Shown: piece after piece, positions 24,595-37,745 of the stretch
How positions within the stretch are numbered: the first letter of the stretch is position 1
How the letters are laid out: every line of letters begins with the position of its first letter
DNA from: Morella rubra
Taxonomy: Eukaryota > Streptophyta > Magnoliopsida > Fagales > Myricaceae
NCBI GenBank assembly: GCA_003952965.2
Contig: CM025854.1
Location: forward strand, 12,287,769 to 12,351,768
DNA: 64,000 nt
Direction of reading: 5' to 3'
Position numbers and translations under genes: made by a program
The notes under the pieces: generated by a model
Seen by the model: only the letters and a program-made list of their open reading frames with translations
The model's database searches: none
What the model was told of the DNA's origin: nothing

Positions 24595-26661
24595 GATATC
24601 AAATCTCGGCCGTAGGATCACATGAAAAACTATTTTACATTATTTATCTTATATTATTTTATTTTGAATTTTGAGTTTCTACTACTTGTGATCATGTTCA
24701 TCAATATATTACAATTGACCCCCAAAAAGATTAGATTGATTTGTGAAATCTCTTTGCTAACAATTATTTACAAAGTTAAATCAAGATTAATAGATCTAAG
24801 ATGTAAGGAGCTCAAAATTTAAAATATATGATATAATATATATAATCTTAGTTTTAATATTTGAATCAAACACTGTTGAGTTTGAATTTTTTTTATCGAT
24901 CAAGAAGATGTAAGGAGCTCAAAAGTTAAGAATATATGGTAAATCTTAGTTTTACTTTTGACAAGGATTTGAATCAAACACTTGGATATTTTTCAACCGT
25001 GCATAATTTTTTCTATCACAAGTTTGACAACTAAAATGAGTTTTAAGTGGTTTCAGATAATTCCTAAATAAACTTCCAAGCCTTAGTTATATTTTTTAGG
25101 AGTTGGTTTTCGAAATTGAGATAAAAAAATTGTCAAAAACAGGCTTTTGATTTATAGCGGCTGCACAAATGACTTTTAGTGGTCAACCGGATTATTGTTG
25201 TTGTAGACCAACTTCGTGTAACAGTCGACCTCTACATGTAGCAGTTGATCAATTACGTAGGACAAAAATGACAGGATTTGAATTTTATAACCGTTGGACA
25301 ATGACTAGTTGTAGCAGTCAACCGGTTCATTATAGCAATTGACCAGTAAGTCGAAAAAATTATAGATTGCTCCCAAACATCTAAAAAGGGCTAGTTTTCA
25401 TTTGTGACTTATATAAAGACTCCCTTAAGGTATTTCTAACACTCTTGAACATCCATACATTTTATATATCTTTAAGAGAATCTAAATGCCTTAATTTTCA
25501 TATCAAAACCATATTTGTCAATCATTCAATTGAATTACACTTTCATATCTTTAACACTGTGTAAAGCAAAAGAAATAGAGATTTCCAGTATCTTATCTAC
25601 TCTTTGAGAGAGTTAAATTTGTATATCTTTTCATTCAAAAAGGTGTGATTCATTTAGTGAGGGTTGTTCACTAAAGGAAGGAAATTAGAAAGGGAATATC
25701 TCAAGATTGGTTGGGTTATGAGTGATGAGCCTGAAAAATCACTTGGGTTGTAAGTGTTGAGCCCGGAAAAATACTTGTATGATTCTCTAGCACCCGAAAG
25801 CTAGAGTATACACTATTTGGAAGATAGTGGTGAAAACCTCAAGGCTTAGAAAGAAGCTTGAGAGGGGATGTAGGCGGAGTTTGCCAAACCACCTAAAAAT
25901 CTCATGTTTTGTTTTTTCTTTAATCATACTCTTTACATTTAGCACTTATATTCTCATTGTGATATTATTGCACATTACATGTGCTATGTTAGTTATTCTA
26001 TCAATTTTGTAGCAAACACGAATTTGGAAAAAATTTGCTAAAAAGTTTTAAAATCCAATTCACCCACTTAATCCTAAGAATTACATAAAGATGTACTGAA
26101 TATATTGCCTCACAAAAAAACTAATGGATTCCTTGTTGAGCATTTATATAAGCTTATATATCATGCATAAGACCCAACGTTGTATGAAATATTTGACTTA
26201 GAAAGATTGTCACCATATGACTCGGTCAAAGCACAACTACGCAAAAAACTGACATGCACAAACCTTTGAGGTCTAAGGATATCATAAACTAATTGTGTTG
26301 AATATCATCTCACCAGTAGTGATCACTTTTAGAAGGTACCCATATTTGATCATGTTCAATGCATGTACTATTATAGTGCACCCACTAGTATGCTTAAGGT
26401 TACCACCTCAATGGCGAAGTCCATAATCATATTTTAGGCGTTTGATTGTTAAAATTTTAAGGCATAAGGAGTGTAGACCTATTGCCTTTGATTCATTAAT
26501 TATTGGCATGACTTTTGTACAATATCACTCAACATTATCCGTGTAACATCTTATGTCATAATATAATACCCAAAAAGCAATAAATACGTGTGATAAATAA
26601 ATAAATAATTATCACATATTTTTCTATACAACTAGTTTTGAGGATATATTTCCCTTATACA
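24595..26661 (-). mobile_element. Degraded copia-type LTR (family C) with family A nested in it
   Basis: The stretches 24595-24768 and 26085-26661 align with 27355-27550 and 27780-28450 of the complete solo LTR. Between them lies a + strand family A LTR. The right end, '...tatatttcccttataca', corresponds to the start of the family C LTR read on the minus strand. No clean target duplication was found, so this copy has suffered deletions. Confidence 0.6.
24770..26084 (+). mobile_element. Copia-type LTR (family A), third copy
   Basis: It ends TTAATCCTAAGAATTACA (26084) like the copy ending at 14350, and shares the 'gcacccgaaagctagagtatacac' and 'accacctaaaaatctcatg' blocks with it. The region 24790-24930 contains an imperfect direct repeat of 'gatgtaaggagctcaaaa', which parallels the duplication seen in the copy at 20918-22631. 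The 5' border is blurred. Confidence 0.6.
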
Positions 26662-27131
26662 TATTATCAGAGTTGACTCAATCCAAACGCAGTTCTAAGT
26701 CAATATAAAATATTATATTTTTTTATATAAATTTTAAATTTTAATATCAAATATTTAATTTTAGTTAAAAAAAAATTCTTATGTACACTTACGTCTTTTA
26801 CCCTTAAAAATGTTAGTATTGCATTATAACTTTGCAGCTGGTACACACATTCACCCATCTTTTACATTGATATTGGAAATCGTCACATGTTTTCACTTTT
26901 ACCTTATGAATTTGATAGGTTCTACACGCATTCTTTATTTTTTTTAAAAGGGCATTTTGCTCCAAGTTTATTCAACCTGTTGTATTATCCGAGTCAAAGA
27001 AACAACAAGAATTTTTTTTTCTTTACAAGTTGTATTATTGTGAATTTTCAGTTTCATATAAGATTTTTAATTTTTAATTATAATTAAAATATATAATTAA
27101 TTTTTTAAAAAAAATCTATTATATAAAACAT
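26662..27131. other. AT-rich spacer between two LTR copies
   Basis: No gene or bounded element recognised; many short A and T runs. Confidence 0.4.
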
Positions 27132-27136
27132 GTTCT

Positions 27137-28455
27137 TGTAAGATTCGCAATGGAAAATGATCATTGAAATCTAGCAGCCCAAGTGTTCTACCTCCTTCAG
27201 ATCCACACACACAATTCTTGAGAGAATTTTTGAAAGAGAGAAATTTTCTAGAGAGAGAAACTCTCAAATGTGAAAATGACTTATGTACCTCTCAAATGTA
27301 ATTTTAGCTATTTATAATGGCTTACTCAGAGCTTCAACTGTGCTTATGTGTGGGATCTTTAGAGATCTCAAATCTCTGTCGTAGGATCATCATGAAAAAC
27401 TCTTTTTTATTTAACTCCCTTATATTTTGTATTCCGAATTTATGGGCTTCTACAAATTGTGATCATGTCCATTAACATATCACAATTGACCCCCAAGATA
27501 GTGAGACTATTTTCATTAAATCTCTTTTGCTAACAATTATTTGTTTATTTATTCTTCCACCATACTATATTCCACATGAGCTAATAGGACCGGAATAATA
27601 TCCCTGATAAGTCTCTAGCTCATATAATTCTTAATTCACAATCTGTAACTCGTTGGACTCTCAAATTATTTCTAAAATAATTTCACAAATAAATATATAA
27701 TATATATATTAATTTCAAAAAACATTTTCACAAAAGTCCACTAACTAGTAGTTTCTTTTCAAGTCAACGCTATACAAATATACTGAATATACTGTCTCAC
27801 AAAGAGACTAGTGGATTCCCTGTTGAGTATTTACACAAGCCAATGTATCATGTACAAGACATACCATTATTTGGAATATTTGACCTAGAAAGATCATCAT
27901 CAAATGACTCGGTCAAAACATAAGTACACAACAAAAAACCTGTATAAACCTCTCAGGTCTAAGGATACAATAAACTAATTATGTTGAATACCTTCTCAAC
28001 ATCAGTGATCATTTTTAGAAAGTATTCATATTTGATGTTGTTCAATAAAAACCCCCTGAAACAAGTTTATTAAAATATATAACTAAATGACAGGAAAACT
28101 TGTTATGGATGTACTCCTACAGTGCATCCACTCGTCTGCTTAAGGTCATTACCTCAATGACAAAGTTCATCATCCTATTTAATAGAGGCACAATGAGTGT
28201 AGACTTATTTGTACATAAATATGTACCTCAGTCTAGAACAACTGTCAAGTGAACAAAGAACCAAAAAGTCATACTCCCGCCTTTTGATTTATTAATCATT
28301 GGCATGACTTTTCTACAATTTCACTTAACAATATACCTGTGTAACATATTATGTTACAACATTATACTTAATAAGTATTAGATACATGCGACAATAAAAG
28401 AACTAATTATTTCATAATTATTCTAATAATTGGTTTTGAGGACATATTTCTAACA
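27137..28455 (-). mobile_element. Solo LTR, copia type (family C), minus orientation
   Basis: It begins TGTAAGATTCGCAATGG and ends ACATATTTCTAACA, flanked by the exact duplication GTTCT (27132-27136 and 28456-28460). On the minus strand it opens TGTTAGAAATATGTCCTCAA, a start I know from plant copia LTRs. There is no coding content. Confidence 0.85.
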
Positions 28456-28679
28456 GTTCTATTGTCCTGTTAGACGTTTCATTGTCTAGACCACTGATTG
28501 GATGCTTACAAATAAACGTCCAATCGTAAACATTCATCCTATCATCAACTTTATCCCGTCCAATTGTCCACTGATATCCATCCATACTTCCCCCACAAAC
28601 CATCTGATCATCCACTGCAATATGTCTAATAAAAAACACTACTCATTCGTTCACTGATAGGAGCTAATATGTCTAATCA

Positions 28680-28826
28680 AACCTTCCACCATACTATATT
28701 CCAATGAGCTAATATGATCGGAATAATATCACCAATTCAGTCCCTCGGTCATATAATTCTTAATTCACAATCTGTAACTCGTTGGACTCTCAAATTGTTT
28801 CTAAAACAATTTCACAAATAAATATA

Positions 28827-28860
<34 letters not shown>
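28680..28860. repeat. Partial duplicate of the family C LTR, plus TA/CA repeat
   Basis: The segment 28683-28830 repeats 27556-27710 of the neighbouring solo LTR at high identity, then runs into a compound (TA)n(CA)n microsatellite (28827-28860). Confidence 0.75.
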
Positions 28861-29397
28861 TAGGGGTAAAATCATAGTTAGCCCCGTACGCATGAACAAA
28901 AATCAAATTGGTACCCATAATTTTCAAAACAACGATTTAAGACCCTTAACTTCTGACGTAATTGATTGTCATGAAAAGTAATTAGTGACAAAAAATTTGT
29001 TCAACACTAAAAACTTTGGCAATGAACAAAAAGTTTTAGTGACGGTTTTTTGTTGACAAAGTCCGCAAAAATTTCATTACGAAGATTTGACTTTTAGTCA
29101 ACGAAATGTCTCAAAAGAATTTGTAATGTACTATTCTATAAGCAAAAGGCCCCATAAACTCCAAGAGATAGTCATTCACTTGTTATCTTTCCACAGCATC
29201 TACTTTTGCTTTTATATTTTATTTTTCTTTACTTTTTCTTTTCTAAACTTGTATGTAGCTTGAAAACTTCTAGCCTTCTATGCTAAGTAAAATCGTTTGA
29301 CAAGGCGAGACCTTTTGCTTGGGGAAAAGTTTTTTAATGGCAGCTTCTTCTACATGCTCCAAGGAAATTTATGGAGCCTTTTGCTCAGGGTTTTTGA
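28861..29397. other. Spacer before the CACTA element
   Basis: The segment starts 'taggggtaaaatcatagttagcccc', which resembles the terminus of a Mutator-type MITE, but I find no partner end. Nothing else is recognised. Confidence 0.35.
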
Positions 29398-31192
29398 TAT
29401 CACTACAAAAAAAAAATGGTCTTTTGCGCAATTTTTTTAACGGCGGTTGCTAAAACCATCGCTAAAGGCCCCCTTCAGCGGCGTTTGTGGGCGTTTGTCC
29501 ATAAACGCCGCTAAAAGAAACTTTGTATGAGGTTTATGTAAAAAATGCTGCTTAGGTTATCTACGGCGGTGTTTGTAGAAAAACACTGCTAAAGATCAAA
29601 CTTTTAGCAACGTTTTTTTAAAAAAGCTGTCAAAAGTTTGACTTCTAGCAGCATTTTGAATAAAACGCGTTCAAAACAACGCTAAAAGTTTGATCTTTAG
29701 CGTTTCTTTTTAAAAACGTTGCTAAAAGTTTGATTTGTAACAACGTTTGTAAAAAAAATGTTGCTAAAAGTTTGATCTTTAGCGGCATTTTCTACAAACA
29801 CCGTTAAAAGTCGAACTTATTTGCCACTAAAGGTCGTAAGCTTTAGCAGTGTTTGTGTACAAACGCTATAATTCACTTATTTTTAGCGGCGGTATTTGTG
29901 ACCACCGCTAAAACATGCACCTTTAGCAGCGTATATTGTTGACACAAACGCTGCTATAGGTATAAGTAATAATAATAATTTTATTTATTAATTGTAAGTT
30001 ATTTAATGTTAATAATTATTTTATATATTACTATATTCCTTTTATTATATAATTTTATTTTGTCATGTATTTTAAAGGACCTACTTAATAAAATATGAAA
30101 TTCGAGAGAGTGTTATGAAAACTAAAGTTGTTATATGATTATATTTAAATTATAATCCATTGTTGTTATGATAATTGCATATCCATTGACTAAATCTAAG
30201 TAGTTTAGAAAACATCTATTATCATACTTATAATGAGCATATATATTTTGAATAATTAGTAATATAATACTATTTAACTAGGACATATTATTTAATTTCA
30301 AACAAAAGATATTGTGAGATTAGCTTATGCAATTAAAGTACATAACTTAATATATGGTCTTAGACGTTATGATTTAATATTAGGTATGTGCATATAAAGT
30401 ACTTAGGTTAATTAGCACATATCATGTATATTACAAACACATATAACAAATAACAGGCTAACCTAAGTATTTAGGTTAGCACATATATGTATATAATAAA
30501 AGCATATTACTTACTGTTTACTCAAAAAACATATAGTTAATACAAGAACTAAGATTTTTGTAATACTAAGTATACAGTTCAAAGTACTATTAGTATTAAG
30601 TTATTTTACACACTAAAAACTGGGCTATATAGAAGGCATTATACTTTTAAATTATAAGTACTATATATTATTACTACCAACCTATTTTAATTAAGATTAT
30701 TATACAGCTAGTTATAAAAAAGAGTGTAAAATAATATGCTATGTCTTTAATACTTAGTATAAGGATCAATTTAAATGCTATTACAAATTACAAATTACTA
30801 AAACTTATAACATGTGTATATGCTTATTATTAAAAAAACTGAAAAACTATAGATTAAAAAAAGGTCAAAACGGTGAGTATATACATTATATTATTTAATG
30901 TATTAATATGTTTTAAAGAGAATGATGCAACCAAATAGTTCGAGAATCATCCTTTATGAAATATAACGGAACAAATCTATCGAGCAAAATTTTTCCTTCT
31001 GTGTTTTTTGTTTTGGCGGGGGCGCGGGTTCTCTTTTTTTAAAAAAAAAAAAAGAAAAATTCGCTATCTTATCTTTCAAACTTTCAAAGAAATTTTAGAC
31101 TTCCATAAGGTTCATCTCTTTTTCACTCCATAACTCTTCTCTCCCTCCGCCCCCTTCCAGGCGTTGTCAACCTCTTTCCTTCACCATCATCC

Positions 31193-31291
31193 ATGGCAGC
31201 AAAAATCTTACAGATTTCGAGCCCTTTATGTGCCCTGTCAGAGAAACTAAGAGGGTGTAGATTATGCATTGTTAAGGCTTGCAAAGAATAG
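31193..31291 (+). pseudogene. Leader and start region of an unidentified captured gene
   Basis: A pyrimidine-rich leader (31085-31190) precedes an ATG in good context (CCATGGCAG). The 32-codon frame starts MAAKILQISSPLCALSEKLR and is Ser/Leu/Arg-rich like a plastid transit peptide, then ends in TAG. A 64-codon frame continues in another phase (31269-31463). It looks like the 5' part of a plastid-targeted protein gene captured by the CACTA element, but I do not recognise it and it may be chance. Confidence 0.35.
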
Positions 31292-31687
31292 TCCTATGCT
31301 TGAGGTTTGCCTATTGGCATTTCTTTTCCATAGGCCGACCACCTCCCAGTCGAAGAATGGTAGAAATCTGATACAACATCCTCCTGCCAGCATCAAATCG
31401 ACGAGCTGCGTGGCCTCTATTTTTCTGGTGCTTTGTGCTTCCTTTTTTCTCGTTTGCACCTAGTTTGCTCTGTGTTATTAGTTTTGGGTTATTGGTGGAT
31501 GGAATTAAGCCAAAAATGAAAAGCGCGTGCTGTTTTTTTAAGTCTTCTATGCATTATTCAGCGTAAATTGTTGTTCTAATTATTTTATTTCACCTTGAAC
31601 GGAGCTTTCTAGTTCCTTTTTTGTGAGATGATTATTGCATGCAACCTGTTTGCTTAAACGTTCTAGTTGCAATGTTGCATTTTTATG

Positions 31688-33553
31688 TCTTCCAAAGAGC
31701 TGGTGGCTGCTTGCTTAGTGAAGGATCCAAAAAAGCGCCCAACTTCAGAAAAGCTATTAAAGTACCCTTTTTTCAAACAAGTATTCTTGATGGCCTTACT
31801 CCTTTAGGTGATCGTTTTAGGACGCTAAAGGTCTCTTGCCTATCCAAACTCTTCCTTTGTAGCTTGTACACACTGTTTAAGACATGGCATAATGATTTTT
31901 GATATCATTCTTCGGAATTGTCTTCTCTTGTTCAGAAAAATGAGGCTGATCTTCTTGTGCAGAACAAAGCTCTGTATGGCGATAAAGAGCATTTATCGCA
32001 GGTGACAATTCTTTGAAGTCATTGTCTAGAAAAGATTATAGCCAATATGCCCTGATGGTTCTTTCTGTTATGATCTGAAATTAGTACCTAATTGATCCTT
32101 TCTAAAATGAGCATCTTCTTGGTTAATGGTCCTTAGACCAAGTGGCATCTCCTCTCCACAATAGACAACTGGTTCGAATTGTGCCACAAGAAAAAATTTA
32201 TGAACGTCATAGCAGAATTTTAAATTCCCAGATATGTTGTTTTCCATTTGTTCCCTCTCTCTTTCTCTTGCAAGAGATTTCGTACTTGGTTTTATTTCTT
32301 TTCATTACCTCATTCTTGTGCTCTAGTTGGTTTTACTGCAGTTTTTATGCTTTTATCCTTGCTGCTGCTTGTATTCCCCTTCTCTTTAATTGACTAATGA
32401 TGCATTAAGAATTGCTATCTATATCCATACGTATATACATGGTTGTGCACATGTATTAAGAAGGCTTTTACAAATATAAAAATCTATATATCCTGGTTTT
32501 GCTAGCAAGTTTCAATCACTCTAATTTGCAAATTCTTGTTGCTTTGCAGTAAGAGTACATTCGAGGTATTAGTGCCTAGAATTTCAACCTTGAAGATTTA
32601 AAAACTCAGGCTGCCCTTGTAAGTGGTGTTAGTTGCTAGTTTTATGTGGAATATTTTGTTTGCTGATATAGTGGGAAAGGGTTCCTTTGGAGAAATACTA
32701 CCCATTTATATGTTTTTCCTTATATTAGGACTGTATTGCCCGCAGATTCAGGATGATGGCATTTCAAATGCAGCTCGGGAGGTTTCACCACTTTGCTAAT
32801 CTTTGAGTTTTAAGTCATCGTTTCATATGTTTGACATGTGCCTTCTTGGTGTTGCGGGATGGGTTCAACGATCTTCATGATTTGGAGCTCACTTCATTTC
32901 CGGTAAAACCTCTCGAAGCACTTAAGTATGACTTTTGTTTTTGTTCTTATGCTCGTGTTTCATTGTTAATGATATATATACAAAATAATTTCCCAGTACC
33001 ACCGTATGGAAAAACATCTTAATTATTTTCTGTCAAAAGGGAAGTACTATTTCATGGTAATAAATAGTACTTGCAGTCAATTTTTTTAGATTGTTCCCAG
33101 CTATTATTTGCTTTTCTCCTATGTTGACAACCTTTATATAGTCTGCATTGGACCAGATAAAAATAAACTTAGCAGTCTGGTTTTTCAATTCTTCAACTCA
33201 TGCTTTATGAAACAACAATGTCTTTTGATGCAGAGGTTGTTTTGATGTTTGTGAGGATGATGTGATTGTGAGTAGTCCAAGAGCTACAGTTCAAGAAAAT
33301 GGAAGAAATGAGGGTAAGAGTTCTGGACAGAGTACTAATTTTGCACAACATGTCATTCCTGTGCATAAGAAATTTTGTATTTATTTATTTTTATACTTGT
33401 TTAAAATATTACTATTTGTTAATTTTCCAATATTGCAATTGTAGCCAATGATTATGGTGCTAGTGCTAGTGATGATGGTGCAGGTAGTTCTGGTACAGAT
33501 GTTGCTAGAGCATTGAAGCTGTCCAGGATTAAAGTTATAGTTATTTATTGTTA
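31688..33553 (+). pseudogene. Captured exons of a Fray/OSR1-like Ser/Thr kinase gene
   Basis: Successive exons are visible with intron borders: 31688-31830 (CLVKDPKKRPTSEKLLKYPF, the end of the kinase domain, then a frame slip and ILDGLTPLGDRF), 31936-32001 (EADLLVQNKALYGDKEHLSQ), 32550-32618 (EYIRGIS..NFNLEDLKTQAA), 32746-32781 (IQDDGISN), about 32857-32926 (GFNDLHDLE..SFPVKPLEAL), 33234-33313 (GCFDVCEDD) and 33445-33553. Most acceptors are AG and most donors GT. This order matches plant STE20/GCK kinases of the Fray/OSR1 (BLUS1-like) group. The exon at 32550 has two nonsense codons (at its first codon and where Trp is expected); 31688-31830 lacks about ten codons and shifts frame. Only the C-terminal half was captured, so no active kinase can result. 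The source gene is outside this window. Confidence 0.75.
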
Positions 33554-34384
33554 AATGTCATTATTTGTTACCTTTTAGACTACATAGAAACTTTTAGAAC
33601 TTTTTTATGTTTGTTGCACTTGTAAACTTGTAAGACATAGTTTTTTAGTCAATGAAGAAATATATTTTTTTTTATTACACATCTTTTTATGTTTTTATAT
33701 CAATTAATTAATATTTGTATTACAAGAAAATATAGGAAAAAACGTAGGTCTTTACGCAAATGTATCTATTGCAGTTTTTAAAAATGATTTAGTGGCGTTT
33801 AAAAAACGCTAGCACATACGCAAAAAAAGGGAAAAAAAAATGGCACATTTTTTTAGCAACGGTCGCAAAAACGCTACTGTAGATATTTTAAACGCAGGAC
33901 AAAATTGAGCTATAAAAGCGTTTTAAAAAAAAACGCTACTAAGCGACCACCACTATATCTATTTTCACCAGCGGTCACAAAAACTGTCACGACGGTCACG
34001 ACCGCTGCTAAGTTTTTTTGGGTCTTTAGCAACATCTGCCAACCGCTGCTAATGACCCCTTTTTTTGTAGTGTATGAGCACTACATACATAATGAGTTGA
34101 GGTATGTCTCATAATCAAAGAGATCAACTTACAGTCAAGCATAATTATCGAATATATATATTTATGTCTGCAATAGATTTTCAATTATAAGAACTAAACA
34201 TGTTTAGTGAGAAAGCAATGGAACTTTTTGTTCTTAGCTCGAATTTGATCCTAAAAATGTACACTACTTATTTGGCATTGATAACATTTTTTGTCTTGTA
34301 TGAAAGATTTTACCTGCAGAATTATTCCGACATTCGGTTTTAGAATTCTGGTTTTGGTGGTAAAAATGCTCACCCCTAATTATT

Positions 34385-34630
34385 TGATTGATGAATTGAT
34401 TTGTTTGTTGTTAATTCAAGTTTCAACAACTACACCAAGAAGAATATTTTCTACTATGAATATTGTCAAGATAAGACTTCGCAGCAAGATGAGGGATAAA
34501 TTTCTAGCCACTTCTTTGATCATCTATATTGAAAAACAAATTGCAAACACTTTTAGTACATAAGAGTTGATAGATAATTTATATTCTCTAAAATATCAAT
34601 CCTGACTCTGCCATTGCCATTGAATGTAGA
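34385..34630 (+). pseudogene. hAT transposase C-terminal (dimerisation) fragment
   Basis: The + strand reads YLIDELICLLLIQVSTTTPR, then RIFSTMNIVKIRLRSKMRDK and YIEKQIANTF before TAA at about 34561. This is the hATC dimerisation domain found at the C-terminus of hAT transposases. After the stop, LIDNLYSLKYQS and then 'cctgactctgccattg' match the layout of the fragment at 14351-14680 and probably include the element's terminal inverted repeat. The catalytic part of the gene is missing. Confidence 0.75.
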
Positions 34631-35235
34631 CGGCCACATTCATCCCAATCTGTGTCTAAAAAGGCATTACTTTGTAGTTGTGGGAAAATGGCGCTAAATT
34701 GTATTTTATGATCTTCCTTAAAAGTATACAGTGTGATTAGTAGTGTACACATAAATAATTATATAATTACTTGATATATCTAAGTGTTACTTAAGCAATA
34801 GTGAAATTCAATTTTATGTATCATGTAAATATATTAAAGTAGTCATTATTGTAGATATTTCCGTATGCATGTATCCCCACATATTTAAATAGTTGTATTA
34901 CTTACTACCGTATTATAAGTCATGTTCTTTAGCATTATAGCACATATATAGAAAATTATATCTAGGATGTATATGTATACTTTGTATCAATTAATTGCAT
35001 AGTAACCATACAAAATGTAGAATCGTACATATAGAGAATAAATACAGTCACAGTAAACTTTGTATCAAGTATTCATACCCACATTAAGTATAGGCTTTGC
35101 ACAAGTCAAATACGTGTATTATACCTATTACTGAAATTTGTAGTATACATACATATTTAATTATGCTTTGGATCAAGCATATCTGCATTAGCTGTACACA
35201 CAATACACTATGTATACTATACGGCACAAACTTTT
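34631..35235. other. AT-rich spacer, nothing recognised
   Basis: Several short frames but no domain, and no bounded repeat found. Confidence 0.4.
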
Positions 35236-35244
35236 TATTTTATT

Positions 35245-35444
35245 GGAATAAATACAAAATCAATCCCTGTGATATAAGCGAAAATCGAATTACCTTGATC
35301 TCATAAAAGCATAAAATCAATCCATGATGGTGGGACCAACAGCAAACAAAAGTGAAATCAAAATGACTAATTCTATGCTTTTGTTATCGTGAGGACTAAT
35401 TCCATTTTCACGTATGGCACAGGGACTAATTTTATATTTATCCC
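35245..35444. mobile_element. 200-bp Mutator-type MITE
   Basis: The left end GGAATAAATACAAAATCAAT and the right end (inverted GGGATAAATATAAAATTAGT) form inverted repeats of about 50 bp. The exact 9-bp duplication TATTTTATT lies on both sides (35236-35244 and 35445-35453). Confidence 0.85.
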
Positions 35445-36584
35445 TATTTTATTTTGTCCCAAATTCTTGGTTTGGATGACAATTTTTTTCACAAACTTAA
35501 AAATCTTTTTACAAACTCTATCATTTTTTTTACAAACTTTGATAAAATTTATACTACCTACAAATTATTATTATTATTATTTTAATCCATCCACACACAG
35601 GGGACTCATTTAAAGAGGAAAATCCAATGTATAATAATTGATCCACAGTTATAGATCAATGAACATATGTTAATAACCTTTTCATTTATAAGTATCTTGA
35701 ATATAAATGTCTTGAATTATGTTTATAATTCCACTTTTATAATACTTTATAAACGACATGCATTATGTAGAAAAACTAGCAAAGACCCAGAGTAATGGTT
35801 CGCAGTTATGGGTGAGAATTTTATCAGGTGAAAATCGGAAATTTCAATTTCAATTCTGATATCGGTTCTGACCTATTCTAGTAACAGATATTATATTTGA
35901 AAATTTTCGAAATCGGAACCAAAAATTCCAGTAGCGGTTCGTAAGTTTTTTTTAAAAAAAAAAATTAATTCAAGGCTTGAGCCCTAGTTTTTTCAAAAAA
36001 AAAAAAATAGTTTTGACCCAGGTCAGTTCATGCGAGAGACTTTAGTCTCTCTTCTAAACTAGTCTTCTTCGTCAAAGCAACTTCAGCCGCCACTCGCCGA
36101 CACCGGCGCCCACCCCCCCTCTTCCCCCAATTGAGTCCGACCTCCGTCGTCGTCGTCCATCATCCGGCGTTCCTCCCTCTCGAAATCTCCCTCTCTCTTG
36201 CGGGTTGCCGAATTCAGTTGAGCTTTGGTGGCCGAATCTCTTACTAACTCTCTCTTGAGGTGGGGTTTGTTAGTTTTAATTTTGTAAAATTTTGTATTCT
36301 GTAAATGCCATTGTTAATTTGATTTGGGGATTTCAACAGGGTAATTGTTAATTTGATTATTCTTGCCTGTGGCTTATCGATAGGCATTATTAATACACAG
36401 TTTTCATTTACAAAGGCATCTTGATAGTATATTGGGAGAAGTGTCAATTTCAGAGAACTGCTTGACATAGAATATGAATAATATAATTTGCAAAGGAACA
36501 ATTGGTAGGAATAATACATTACAACTTAGTCTAATGGGATTCAGCTTCCTCAGGCTTATGTATTGCACGTGAGTTATGAGTATG

Positions 36585-37745
36585 TGTTAGGGATTATTTT
36601 TGTTGGCTATACTTCACATGTAATTTAGTTTATTTCCTGAGATATTAAGGTGTTTCGAAGCTTCTATGAAGAATTGAAGATAGAAGTAAAAATCTGAGTT
36701 TTTACCCAGAAATGTTAAGTTAGCTGGAAGTCAGACGCAAGTCAAACAGAAGCGCGATTTGGGCACTGCAGCAACAGAAGTTGGTTAGTCCGTTTCTAAC
36801 TAAATGGATGACGTCATGAAAGACCCAAAAAGCCCTAGACCCTCCACTTAAACCGTGAGTCACCCAGAGCTTATAACCCCCTTGATTCTATTACGAAAGA
36901 GTAGTTCAGAAATATCGTGTCTTTCTACGTGAAACCTCTCTTGAATATTTCTGCCCTTTTTCTGAGCCTTCGTGTGTATGAACTGAGAATGGAGCCTTGA
37001 AGATAAAACCCCTCTATTTAGGATTCTTAGTTCTATATATTGATCACCGTGGTTATTTCCCCAAAAGAGATTCAAGACTTTCAGAGGTTGCTGAAATCTT
37101 GAAGGTCCAAGTGCCAAGTTCGTGCGGTTGCTGTTGTTGCGAGTTCGCAATGGAGGACGACAAGGTATGAATAGCTAGGTAAAGGTAGATAGCTTTTTGA
37201 ATGGATGAGAGGTTCTCATTCCCTGCATTAGAGCAGATCTGAATGGTGTTGTTTGGGTAAGAAATCAAGTGTGTTAGACTAGGATATTGGGTATTCTTGA
37301 GTCTATGGATCATCTTGTATTTCGAGTTTGAAAAGCTAGTGAAATCATTACCTGGCCTACGGGCCCGGAGAGTTTTTCTCTCTTGGAATTTGTTTCCAAG
37401 AGATTTTCTCTTCGTAACCAAAAGATTTGTGTCTTTTGTGGTGATTGATCTGTTAATTATTGTTCTTAATTAAAGTGTTAATAATCGTGAATTACATACT
37501 GAAGTTTCAGGTGTTCTCGTTTTGAAAGAATCTTGAATATAGATTCGAACTTAATTGATTTACTGTCTGTTAGATTATTTGCATTGCTGTAAAACATGTG
37601 GGTATTGAACTTACTGATCTGGTTTGTGTAGTTTGTGCAGAAAACGTATTGTTAAATTAAAAAGATTAAAAGTTTAAGCTGCAGAACCTATTCACCCCCT
37701 CTAGGTTCAGTTGTTGTCGTATTGAGTCTTAAATAATTCCGTTCA
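36585..37745 (+). mobile_element. Solo LTR, copia type (family B), nested in the hAT element
   Basis: It begins TGTTAGGGATTATTTTTG and ends AATTCCGTTCA with the exact duplication GTATG (36580-36584 and 37746-37750). The 3' region has 'cctattcaccccctctaggttca', shared with the solo LTR at 22632-23819. No internal domain is present. Confidence 0.88.

Larger units (their letters stand above)
29401..34072. mobile_element. CACTA (En/Spm) element carrying host gene pieces
   Basis: The ends are CACTACAAAAAAAAAATGG (29401) and ...CCCTTTTTTTGTAGTG (34072), inverted, with the 3-bp duplication TAT on both sides (29398-29400, 34073-34075). Both are diagnostic of CACTA elements. Subterminal regions (29430-29960 and 33760-34055) consist of many copies of a motif like AAAACGCCGCTAAAAG in both orientations. 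No transposase is visible, so the element is non-autonomous. Between 31.1 and 33.6 kb it carries a leader-like segment and at least seven exons of a protein kinase gene. Confidence 0.9.
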
